In this document: positions 1-11,800 of the stretch, one piece after another
Numbering within the stretch: position 1 is the first letter of the stretch
How the letters are laid out: each line of letters begins with the position of its first letter
Origin: Sabellastarte sp. h YS-2021
Lineage: Eukaryota > Annelida > Polychaeta > Sabellida > Sabellidae
Direction of reading: 5' to 3'
Assembly (NCBI GenBank): GCA_964017235.1
Contig: OZ024936.1
Coordinates: forward strand, 30,030,040 to 30,094,039
Length of the DNA stretch: 64,000 nt
The notes under the pieces: generated by a model
Seen by the model: only the letters and a program-made list of their open reading frames with translations
Told to the model about the DNA's origin: nothing
The model's database searches: none
Position numbers and translations under genes: made by a program

Positions 1-480
1 GCAATAAAAGCAATAGTTTTCACGTTACTAGTGACTTACTCATCAGTGAGAACCTTAAAGTAGCTATTGCTCAGCTATGCAATGACTTACAGGTCTGCAG
101 TTTTACTATATTATAGCCGACCCCAAAATACGTGAATAACATATTTAAACAAAATACTCTAAATGCAAAATTCTACAGTTACAAGTAATGTACTGAACAG
201 TTCTCTAAATGCAATAGTATTCAAGTTACAGGTGTTTTACTAAACAATGAGAACATCAAAGTAGGTATTGCTCATCTATGCAATGAGCTATATGTCTGCA
301 AGTTTACTGTGTTGTGTCACAGCTGATCAAAAAGTAGGCGAATAACATATGTCAACAAAATACTTTAAATACAATAATCGTTTTCAAGTTACAAGTCATT
401 TTACTCATTTTGGAAGATACTCAAAAGTCAGAAAGTAGCTATTACTCATTTAGTTATTGGGATACACTCCCAAGTTACAC
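1..480. repeat. Degenerate tandem repeat, ~200-bp unit
   Basis: Two to three diverged copies of an AT-rich unit are visible; the phrase around AAAGTAGCTATTGCTCA at 57 recurs near 257 and again, weaker, near 435. The wording (ACTCATT, AAGTAGCTATTACTC, GAGCTA) is shared with 24420-25170, 36230-36280 and, more distantly, with the 133-bp array at 8.5-12 kb, so this looks like an old relative of that satellite core. No coding potential seen. Confidence 0.6.
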
Positions 481-613
481 ACCATATTGTTGCGATGGAA
501 AAAGTAGCTGAACAACACATTTTACTAAAATGCTCTATATGCAATACTTTTCAAGTTATGGGTGATTTACTGCATGAAATCATGAATTTTAACGCATTAA
601 AAATTGTTTTAAA

Positions 614-2216
614 AATAGCATCAGAGATGCCCGTACCCCACAGCCTTGGGAAATATTTTCAACACCATGAGATATAGAAGTACTGTACCAGTACAAACTT
701 CAGGATACTTTCAGAGAACTGTCAGTTATATAAAGGTCCAAACAATGTTTAAATGGAGAAATAATGTTTAAAAGAAAGATAATGCGTATAAACATGAAGT
801 ATTAAAACAAGATAATTCAATGACAAGATGACAGCATTAATCAGTAAACTAAAATTCAACACTCTTTATATACATCTGCATTTCCGAATTATGGTTTAGA
901 TGGTTTGAATATTACCATGCATACAGAAGTGGTAATACATTTAATGAATGCTTATGTGTGGTGTTGGAGTAAAATCTGCGGCTCACTTGATGAAATTCTA
1001 TCTCTTACAATGGGAAGTTATGAAAGTAAAATTCTTAATAAATTCTAATATGACTTTTGCTTAATCTGCATCAAAAGACAGACCCAAAGGTGCAACAAGA
1101 TTTTAAAGGTCAAGGTCACTACAGCAAGGTAAAAGGTCAAATTAAGGTCACACCATGATAATACACACCTATAGCCAATAACCAATGTCCCTACCAAGTA
1201 TCAACTTCCTACACCTTACGGTTTCCGAGATACAGCCCTGACGATTTTATAGGTCAAGGTCACTATGGCAAGGTCAAAGGTCAAATCAAGGTCACACCAT
1301 GATGCTGCACACCTACACCCCCTAGCCAATGTCTCTACCAAATATCAACTTCCTGCACCTAACAGTTTCCGAGATAAAGCCCGGACAATATTTTATAGGT
1401 CAAGGTCACTACGGCAAGGTTAAAGGTCAAATCAAGGTCAGACCATGACATTGCACACCTACACCCCCTAATCAATATCCCTACCAAGTATCAACTTCCT
1501 ACACCTTACGGTTTGTGAGATATATCCCAGACAACATTTTATAGGTCAAGGCCACTACGGCAAGGTCAAAGGTCAAATCAAGGTCACACTATGACGTTGC
1601 ACACCTACACCCCCTAACCAATAGCCGTACCACGTATCAACTTCCTACACCTTACAGTTTCTGAGATATAGCCCGGACAACATTTTATAGGTCAAGGTCA
1701 CTACGGCAAGGTCAAAGGTCAAATCAAGGTCACACCATGACGTTGCAAACCTACACCCCCTAACCAATATCCCTACCAAGTATCAACTTCCTACACCTTA
1801 CGGTTTCCGAGATATAGCTCGGACAAGATTTTATAGGTCAAGGTCACTACGGCAAGGTCAAAGGTCAAATCAAGGTCAGACTATGACGTTGCACAACTAC
1901 ACCCCCTAACCAATGTCCCTACCAAGTATCAACTTCCTACACCTTACAGTTTCCGAGATATAGCCCGGACAAGATTTTCAAACTCAAGGTCACTATGGCA
2001 AGGTCAAAGGTCAAATCAAGGTCAGACCATGACGTTGCACAGCTACACCCCCTAACCAATGTCCCTACCAAGTATCAACTTCCTACATCTTACGGTTTCT
2101 GAGATACAGCCCGGACAAACTATTTCCCGCCGCCCGCCCGGACGCCCGCCCGCCCGCCCGTCCATCCGGACACCATGGGTGAAAACAATACCCCAACAGC
2201 CCTTAAGGGGGTAAAA
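614..2216 (+). mobile_element. Helentron/pearl-like element, 146-bp family, copy A
   Basis: The left block starts ATAGCATCAGAGATGCCCG and holds TACCCCACAGCC, the inverse of the 3' terminal GGCTGTGGGGTA of sister copies. It is followed by about 450 bp of non-repeated sequence, about seven 146-bp tandem units (1090-2130), a (GCCC)n tract (2130-2165), and the end block CACCATGGGTGAAAACAATA with a CAGCCCTTAAGGG hairpin. In this copy the right arm of the hairpin is lost (AAGGGGGTAAAA). The layout matches DINE-1/pearl-type non-autonomous Helentrons; the family assignment is inference. No transposition protein is encoded. Confidence 0.75.
1090..2130 (+). repeat. 146-bp minisatellite with AGGTCA sites (copy A core)
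   Basis: About seven head-to-tail units. Each carries TCAAGGTCAC, then AGGTCAAAGGTCA (two AGGTCA half-sites spaced by one base), then another TCAAGGTCA within the first ~45 bp, followed by a conserved stretch ending in CCGAGATATAGCCCGGACA. The half-sites are better conserved between units than a random unit would need. Confidence 0.9.
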
Positions 2217-2737
2217 ATTCATAATTAAAAATATATAAATAAAAAAGTTCCAGGGCTGGTACTCACACAAGGGAATCTACTTGTGACCTAGAGCATATAT
2301 GCAAGATAAGAGAGAAAACCCTTCAATAGCAATACTGTCAACTGACTTGACATTAGTCAGCTGACATAAAATCTAAATTCAAATTATCAAATAAAAGAGA
2401 TTGCTCAAAAGTAATGGTTTGAGGGCTTTGATGAAATAATAATAAGCAGTTATGTTGGTAAATTAATTCAGACTTAGAAATAATGCTATGTCCACCTTTT
2501 TGGAAATATATAACAAAAATTGTATATGTGGTCACACCTAAACAGAAACAAGTAATTTAGAAACTGTTAATGATTTTATATGCTTAGCTCCACTGCAAGC
2601 TACAGTAATCAGTATTCACAAACACAGCACAATAATACATTCACATGTGAATATTCAATAATTAAATCCTGATTATCTGAATTTCCAGCTAAATGTCAAA
2701 AGACCAGTGTAATGGCAGTAGTACAAGATAACCTTAC

Positions 2738-2865
2738 ATTTCATCTGCCATCTCATGGAATCGTTTGGCCACAGTAATAACTCTCTGTAAATCTCTCGGT
2801 GTTTTGTCTTTACCAATCTTCAATACCATGTCAGCAAAGGTTTGACAGTTGTTGATATTGGCAAT
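2738..2865 (-). CDS. EXOC3: EXOC3 exon (last one in window)
   Basis: 128 nt, acceptor GTTTTGTCAG, donor GTAAGG. Encodes [19 protein letters not shown] through [15 protein letters not shown] and ends in phase 2 (two bases of the next codon). It covers the conserved INNCQTF signature of Sec6. The next coding exon must lie left of position 1. Confidence 0.92.
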
Positions 2866-5800
2866 CTGACAAAACAAAACAGTTACAACATTTTCAGTTT
2901 TCTGACAATGCGAAAGTAATATGAAACATTACATCACACATATAACTGTGTAGCCATTTTCAAATGGAGTTCAATTTCAATCAATTAAAATTTTGGTTTA
3001 ATGTCGCATTAAAGTATTGCATAGATAACTGTCTCATGGTCTCATGACTTCCATATATGCATTCATTACATCCACCTTATGATATTCTTTGTCATTCTAT
3101 GTAATTATATAAACTGCTTCATTTGGTTCTAATGTTGCATTTGTGATCTTGTATAGTACCATGAACTAGCATGAAGTGCAGTTGAGGGGATGGAGGGAAT
3201 ACATCAAAATTCTGCACTGAAAACCATTGGATATCAGTGAGAAACTGCCAACTTTCCAAACTCAGGTCTGGAAAAAAAATTAAGATTATTTATTATATGA
3301 TCTGCTTTTAACATCAGTTTAAGACATTGTACAGGTGATATCATGCTGTGTAATTGGGGGGGGAAGGTGGGTGGAGGAAATCAGTGCACACTAGTTGGTC
3401 AAGATTCTACACTGAAAATCATCTGGCACTGGTAAGTTACTTCTCATGGGGCAAGGAACTGAATAGCTGACCTCAGATGTGAAAGGCCAGTGTTATGCAC
3501 TATGTCACTGTGTGCCTAAATTAATTTCTCAAGTAGAAACTAGCCATTAGTAAAAAGTTAAGTCTAACAAATTTCTTAATAATAAACAATCAGTGAAATT
3601 TTCTTCTAATGAAAATTTCGACGTATACAGTACTTTTATTTAAGAGCAGACATAGAGTAAGAAATCTAAAATTCGCCATATATCTGAAATTCGCCACATG
3701 TGAAAATACTAATAAAATAAATGAATTGTGGTGAGACTTGTTGACTGTATAGTAAATTAAGGCTTTTTGAACTGAAAAATACCAATTTTTGGACAAAAAC
3801 ATAATTTTCTTCATAAAATTACCTAAGGTTTTAGAGGTGGCGAATTTTAGATTCCTGGCGAATTTTAGATTTCTTACTCTACTTACCATATAATGCAGGT
3901 AAAACTGTGGTTCTCCTCTATTTACCATGTGTTTTTCTCTGTAACTGTTCAAGGCACCTGAAAAACATAAATATTCACTCGGTTCAGGCCGTAGGGTTAA
4001 CAAAAATATTGAGAATTAGGATTGTTAATTTCATCATGGCGTGTATTGAATAACTTTACATTTTTAATTTATTTATTAATAAGTAGTTATTACATATTCT
4101 TAAAGTGGATATATGTGCACAACCTATATACTCATGACATGCAATTGGATAGAAATTTTTCAGGTCAATGTAACAAATAACCTGTAGTTATTGCAAATTC
4201 TCAACCCTGTTTGCCCTTTGTAAAAGCATATATATCAAAACACATCTGTTCTATAATTCACTAAGTTAAACATTGGTCCTGAATTTCCTCTTAGAATACT
4301 CCCATTCTCAGACTTTAGAATGCTAATAATTATATGATTAATGGTCTTTAAAAATGTATGAGAGTTTTCCCTGTGGCATGTGTATATATTGTAAAAATAT
4401 AAGCTTGTGTTTTTTAAGTGAACAGTTTCAGGATTTATCAACATGATCTGGCTGAGGATGTGAACCCCACACCTCACACTTTATCAACAGTAGTAGAACC
4501 TCAGACTATTATCGGACATTCTATTATCATTTATGACTATGTTTAATTATAAATCCATATCCATTCTCTTACAAATTTGTATGGATGTATTCCTATTGTT
4601 TATATTAAAATTGTCTCTTATTCTTTATGAAACTTCTATCATCTCACCAAAGTTTAACTCTCCCAGTATGGACATATAACAGGAGTTGCTTTGTTTGTCA
4701 TACAGGTGTTAAATTGCAGTTCAAAACAGATGGTACACTATCCATACATCCATTATATCGCAGTGTTTTACCAGAAAAAAGTGGGAGAAATGCTGATATT
4801 TATGTTTGCTAAACTCAATAAAAACCCAGATATCATGTGTTGCGGTATACTGTTTCAGCCAATTAATAGCTAGGAGAGGCTACAATTGCAATACCTGTGG
4901 AATGAAACTACATACTTTGTATATTTTATATGAACAGATGGCACTATATGTTACCCTCAATTTCCGGACGTCTGTGAATACAAAGCATGAAACTAAAATT
5001 GATTGGCGTAGTGCAGGATCAACACTTGAAACACAATATTTCATTGATAGGTTTATTTTTGCATTATTGTCAATAATGTAATTATGTGTTATATACTACT
5101 TTGTACACTTTATTATAATGTTCACTGTTTTGCTATTCAATTGTCTATTTATATCATTAAATAAAATAACATAGGCACCTGGGTCAAGGGTGCAACAAGC
5201 CAGGGCATAAACTCTCAGAAATATGTTGATACCCGTTTAGTGGAGGGTGGGGAAAGCCCAGATGTAAAATAGCTCCTGTCTTTTACATTTAGTGGAGGAC
5301 TCTGGGTGAGTATTTATACTTTATGGCTACCACTTTGATGGACCTCACATCTACTACTACATCCACTAATACTCTCTTTTATATCCCTGAAATGAAGGGT
5401 TTTGTAATTGGGTCTGTTTGTCTGTACGCATCACTCATAAACTATACATTTACACCTGGGTCATATATTTACACCCAGTGTGATTGAACGTTGCTCAGTC
5501 TTCCTTAAAAGATGATCTGGAAGCAGTTCTGGATTTTGTATCCAGAGTAAGTTGTTTTTGGGGTTCTTTTAGCACTACCTGTGGGCGAGGGTTTGTACAT
5601 TCTCAAGGACTGTCTATAGGTCAATGCAAACAGCTCAATGTGTATGGGTTCTCTTCCATTTTAAATGAGTAAAATGTGAACAGGTTTATATATGATATAT
5701 CACTAATATCTGCCACAGACTTTCTTAGAACATCTCTGTTCATCCGGAGATGTGAAAACCAAACAAGCAAATGTGGTAAACTCTATGCTGTTGCATTGTT

Positions 5801-8800
5801 AGAGGGCTGTTTCACCTTGGAGATAATGCTTTGCGATAGGTTTACGACCCTATAAATTGTCCAGTCGGGGGTAGACCTTTTCAATCACTGCTATCTTAAA
5901 GCCACCATTAACCCATTATGTACAGAAGTTACGGCACCCCCAATGGGTGGGCGATAGCATGCGCTTGTATATCTGTTGGGAAGAGTTTATGACAATATTA
6001 AACTGCCTAAAATTATCTCAAACTGCTCTCGATCTGTATCAGATTTTTCTTATCTAAAACCTATCTGAAAGCTATCTTTTCACTCATAAAGTCATCTTTT
6101 TAATCTTATAGCAATCTTATACCCATCTTTAAAGTACAACACAATATTTTCCATCTTACAGCGATCTTTAACCTATACTTTTTCATCATAAACTGATCGT
6201 ATACCTATCCTAAACTTTTTAGGAACCTATTTATGGCAATCTCTGCATTATCGGGATGAGATCTTAAACTTATCTCAAACTACACCCATGGATCGATCAT
6301 GCAATATTTTATTTTTTCCAATTGGGACTGAGGTTTATGATTGGCTAGTCAAGGTGGAACAGCCCCATTAGAGTTGCAGTTGGTTTTTTATTTTCCAAAA
6401 CCAGTTGGTCAGATTTCCAAAAACAGGCGATGACCATTATTAACCAGTTTTGAAATTGTATTAAAAATCTCTTCAAAAACTACAAACGAAACATAAAACT
6501 TTATATATTTGGTGAATCTATATTATGATTTTTGTTAATAAAAGACAAGAGGTTTAAAATAACACGTAATGCCATCAGATGTGTAGCCTTTTATAACCTC
6601 TTACAATATTTAATTGAAGATTTGAAAAAAAAAATTACATTTAATTTTGAATGCAACAACCGGTTGTGAAAAGTTTATAACCATTTGGTTTCTTTCTGCC
6701 AAAAAACCAACCCACAACAAAATAAACTGGTTAAAATTTTTCCATTTACAACCTCATCTACTCTACATTTTTTTGTGTTTCCCTTGCATCAAAATCCAAG
6801 CAGACATTTGTAAAAAATTATGAGTTCAAAAATGGTAGGTTTACGTCAATTTTACTGGATATTTATTGCAAAATAACTTGAACATTTACAGCAGATTTTG
6901 ATGAAATTTCATGAAAAGTCGACACAAGGAAAAGAGGATTAGATTTTGATGTTTATTCGGCTCCCCCTCTGGAATTTTTCAAAGGATTTTTTATCATTGC
7001 ACTCATTAACATTATTGGAAGTGTTGGGTTTTGGCAGAGGTTTGCGGTCAATGAGTGCTTCTGTATTTGTTGTTTTACTCATGACAAGTTTTAAAAATAT
7101 ATACCTCTCTTGGGTAATTTTCCCAACAGTATACGATACACACACAAGACAGATAAATACATTAAATAGACAGAATGTCCCTATAATTCACAATGAAGTA
7201 AATGAGTATGAGTTCTTCAATGAATGAAAAATCTCCTATTTCTTTCTGTATGATTATGTCTTTCATTATTCATTTCTACTGCAAGTAATCATTTCTTTCT
7301 TAACTATATGTGTACTAATTAGAAATAACTAGAGGATCGCTCGCAAAAAAAAAGATAATGTTTTTGCATAGCAAAAACAAAGCGTCCCGAAAAGGATATA
7401 AAGGTGAGTGCTAAAGTATTAAGAAAATGCTTCGTTTCTAGCCTTATACTGTTGTGGCAACCAAAGTCAGCGCAGTCTGCTCTATCTAGCACGGTTTTCA
7501 AGATATAAGCATTTTTGTGTTTTGCAAAAAATAAAAAAATTAAAATTGTCCGCTATATTTGGCGAGACAAAAATATTTTGAAAATTGGCATGGCTACTCT
7601 GCAGAGATACCCAGCAGGTCCAAAATTTTGTTGAGTTCGCTCCATATAGCATGGTTTTCGAGATATAAGCATTTTTGTGTTTTGCAAAGACTTTGAAAAT
7701 TCAAAATGGCCACCATTTTTGGGGAGACAAAAATTTTTGTCAAGACCACTGCCGCGGTGTGTATCTCCCGCCGAGCATTAAAGCAGAAGAAATAGCTTTT
7801 CCGAGATATTCACAATTTTTCATTTTCGTGTGTGAAAGCTCTTCCAAAAGTAGGTGAATGAGTTATTTGAGAAAAATTGGCTATCTGCAATACTATTAAG
7901 AGATAATTCACATTTACTCATTTTGAGTAGGTGAACTAGAGGATCGCTCGCAAAAAAAAAAGATAATGTTTTTGCATAGCAAAAACAAAGCGTCCCGAAA
8001 AGGATATAAAGGTGAGTGCTAAAGTATTAAGAAAATGCTTCGTTTCTAGCCTTATACTGTTGTGGCAACCAAAGTCAGCGCAGTCTGCTCTATCTAGCAC
8101 GGTTTTCAAGGTATAAGCATTTTTGTGTTTTGCAAAAAATAAAAAAATTAAAAATGTCCGCTATATTTGGCGAGACAAAAATATTTTGAAAATTGGCATG
8201 GCTACTCTGCAGAGATACCCAGCAGGTCAAAAATTTTGTTGAGTTCGCTCCATATAGCACGGTTTTCGAGATATAAGCATTTTTGTGTTTTGGAAAAACT
8301 TTGAAAATTCAAAATGGCCACCATTTTTGGGGAGACAAAACTTTTTGTCAAGACCACTGCCGCGGTGTGTATCTCCTGCCGAGCATTAAAGCAGAAGAAA
8401 TAGCTTTTCCGAGATATTCACAATTTTTCATTTTCGTGTGTGAAAGCTCTTCCAAAAGTAGGTGAATGAGTTATTTGAGAAAAATTGGCTATCTGCAATA
8501 CTATTAAGAGATAATTCATATTTACTCATTTTGAGTAGGTGAATAATTATCTATGGGTCTGAAACTTCACCAAGTGAAAGCTCTCCCAAAAGTAGGTGAA
8601 TGAGTTATTTGAGAAAAATTGGCTATCTGCAATACTTTTAGAGATAATTCGCATTTACTCATTTTGAGTAGGTGAGTAATTAGCTATGGGTCTGAAACTT
8701 CACCATGTGAAAGCTCTCCCACAAGTAGATGAATGAGTATTTGATAAAAATTGGGTATCCGTAATACTTTTACAGATAATTAGCATTTACTCATTTTGAG

Positions 8801-11800
8801 TAGGTGAATAAATAGCTATGGGTCTGAAACTTCACCAAGTGAAAGCTCTCCCAAAAGTAGGTGAACGAGTTATTTGAGAAAAATTGGCTATCTGCAATAC
8901 TTTTACAGATAATTCACATTTACTCATTTTGAGTAGGTGAGTAATTATCTATGGGTCTGAAACTTCACCACGTGAAAGCTCTCCCAAAAGTAGGTGAATG
9001 AGTTATTTGAGAAAAATTGGCTATCTGCAATACTTTTAGAGATAATTCGCATTTACTCATTTTGAGTAGGTGAGTAATTAGCTATGGGTCTGAAACTTCA
9101 CAGAGTGAAAGCTCTCCCAAAAGTAGGTGAATGATTAATTTGACAAAAATTGGCTATCTGCAATACTTTTAGAGATAATTCGCATTTACTCATTTTGAGT
9201 AGGTGAGTAATTAGCTATGGGTCTGAAACTTCACAGAGTGAAAGCTCTCCCAAAAGTAGGTGAATGATTAATTTGAGAAAAATTGGCTATCTGCAATACT
9301 TTTAGAGATAATTCGCATTTACTCATTTTGAGTAGGTGAGTAATTAGCTATGGGTCTGAAACTTCACCGAGTGAAAGCTCTCCCAAAAGTAGGTGAATGA
9401 TTAATTTGAGAAAAATTGGCTATCTGCAATACTTTTAGAGATAATTCGCATTTACTCATTTTGAGTAGGTGAGTAATTAGCTATGGGTCTGAAACTTCAC
9501 CGAGTGAAAGCTCTCCCAAAAGTAGGTGAATGATTAATTTGAGAAAAATTGGCTATCTGCAATACTTTTAGAGATAATTCGCATTTACTCATTTTGAGTA
9601 GGTGAGTAATTAGCTATGGGTCTGAAACTTCAGAGAGTGAAAGCTCTCCCAAAAGTAGGTGAATGATTAATTTGAGAAAAATTGGCTATCTGCAATACTT
9701 TTAGAGATAATTCGCATTTACTCATTTTGAGTAGGTGAGTAATTAGCTATGGGTCTGAAACTTCAGAGAGTGAAAGCTCTCCCAAAAGTAGGTGAATGAG
9801 TTATTTGAGAAAAATTGGCTATCTGCAATACTTTTAGAGATAATTCGCATTTACTCATTTTGAGTAGGTGAGTAATTAGCTATGGGTCTGAAACTTCACC
9901 AAGTGAAAGCTCTCCCAAAAGTAGGTGAATGATTAATTTGACAAAAATTGGCTATCTGCAATACTTTTAGAGATAATTCGCATTTACTCATTTTGAGTAG
10001 GTGAGTAATTAGCTATGGGTCTGAAACTTCACCAAGTGAAAGCTCTCCCAAAAGTAGGTGAAGGAGTTATTTGAGAAAAATTGGCTATCTGCAATACTTT
10101 TAGAGATAATTCGCATTTACTCATTTTGAGTAGGTGAGTAATTAGCTATGGGTCTGAAACTTCACCATGTGAAAGCTCTTCCAAAAGTAGGTGAATGAGT
10201 TATTTGAGAAAAATTGGCTATCTGCAATACTTTTAAGAGATAATTCGCATTTACTCATTTTGAGTAGGTGAGTAATCATCTACGGGTCTGAAACTTCACC
10301 ATGTGAAAGCTCTCCCAAAAGTACATGAATGAGTTATTTGATAAAAATTGGGTATCCGCAATAGTTTTTGAGATAATTAGCATTTACTCATTTTGAGTAG
10401 GTGAGTAATTAGCTACGGGTCTGAAACTTCACCAAGTGAAAGCTCTTCCAAAAGTAGGTGAATGAGTTATTTGAGAAAAATTGGCCATCTGCAATACTTT
10501 TAGAGATAATTCGCATTTACTCATTTTGAGTAGGTGAGTAATTAGCTATGGGTCTGAAACTTCACCAAGTGAAAGCTCTCCCAAAAGTAGGTGAGTGATT
10601 AATTTGAGAAAAATTGGCTATCTGCAATACTTTTAGAGATAATTCACATTCACTCATTTTCAGTAGGTGAGTAATTAGCTATGGGTCTGAAACTTCACCA
10701 AGTGAAAGCTCTGCCAAAAGTAGGTGAATGAGTTATTTGAGAAAAATTGGCTATCTGCAATACTTTTAGAGATAATTCGCATTTACTCATTTTGAGTAGG
10801 TGAGTAATTAGCTATGGGTCTGAAACTTCACAGAGTGAAAGCTCTCCCAAAAGTAGGTGAATGAGTTATTTGAGAAAAATTGGCTATCTGCAATACTTTG
10901 AGATAATTCGCATTTACTCATTTTGAGTAGGTGAGTAATTAGCTATGGGTCTGAAACTTCACCAAGTGAAAGCTCTCCCAAAAGTAGGTGAATGATTAAT
11001 TTGACAAAAATTGGCTATCTGCAATACTTTTAGAGATAATTCGCATTTACTCATTTTGAGTAGGTGAGTAATTAGCTATGGGTCTGAAACTTCACAGAGT
11101 GAAAGCTCTCCCAAAAGTAGGTGAATGAGTTATTTGAGAAAAATTGGCTATCTGCAATACTTTTAGAGATAATTCGCATTTACTCATTTTGAGTAGGTGA
11201 GTAATTAGCTATGGGTCTGAAACTTCACCGAGTGAAAGCTCTCCCAAAAGTAGGTGAATGAGTTATTTGAGAAAAATTGGCTATCTGCAATACTTTTAGA
11301 GATAATTCGCATTTACTCATTTTGAGTAGGTGAGTAATTAGCTATGGGTCTGAAACTTCACCAAGTGAAAGCTCTCCCAAAAGTAGGTGAATGATTTATT
11401 TGAGAAAAATTGGCTATCTGCAATACTTTTAGAGATAATTCACATTTACTCATTTTCAGTAGGTGAGTAATTAGCTATGGGTCTGAAACTTCACCATGTG
11501 AAAGCTCTCCCACAAGTAGATGAATGAGTTATTTGATAAAAATTGGGTATCCGCAATACTTTTACAGATAATTAGCATTTACTCATTTTGAGTAGGTAAA
11601 TAATTAGCTATGGGTCTGAAACTTCACCATGCGAAAGCTCTTCCAAAAGTAGGTGAATGAGTTATTTGAGAAAAATTGGCTATCTGCAATACTTTTAAGA
11701 GATAATTCGCATTTACTCATTTTGAGTAGGTGAGTAATCATCTACGGGTCTGAAACTTCACCATGTGAAAGCTCTCCCAAAAGTACATGAATGAGTTATT

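Noticed and set aside
4627-5081. Overlapping open frames possibly forming an exon
   Set aside because: No similarity recognised, frames compete and there is no consistent splice pattern.
6369-6712. Decayed MITE with GTTGGTTTTTT / AAAAAACCAAC ends
   Set aside because: Inverted ends are imperfect and T/A-rich, with no target duplication; noted only within the intronic stretch.
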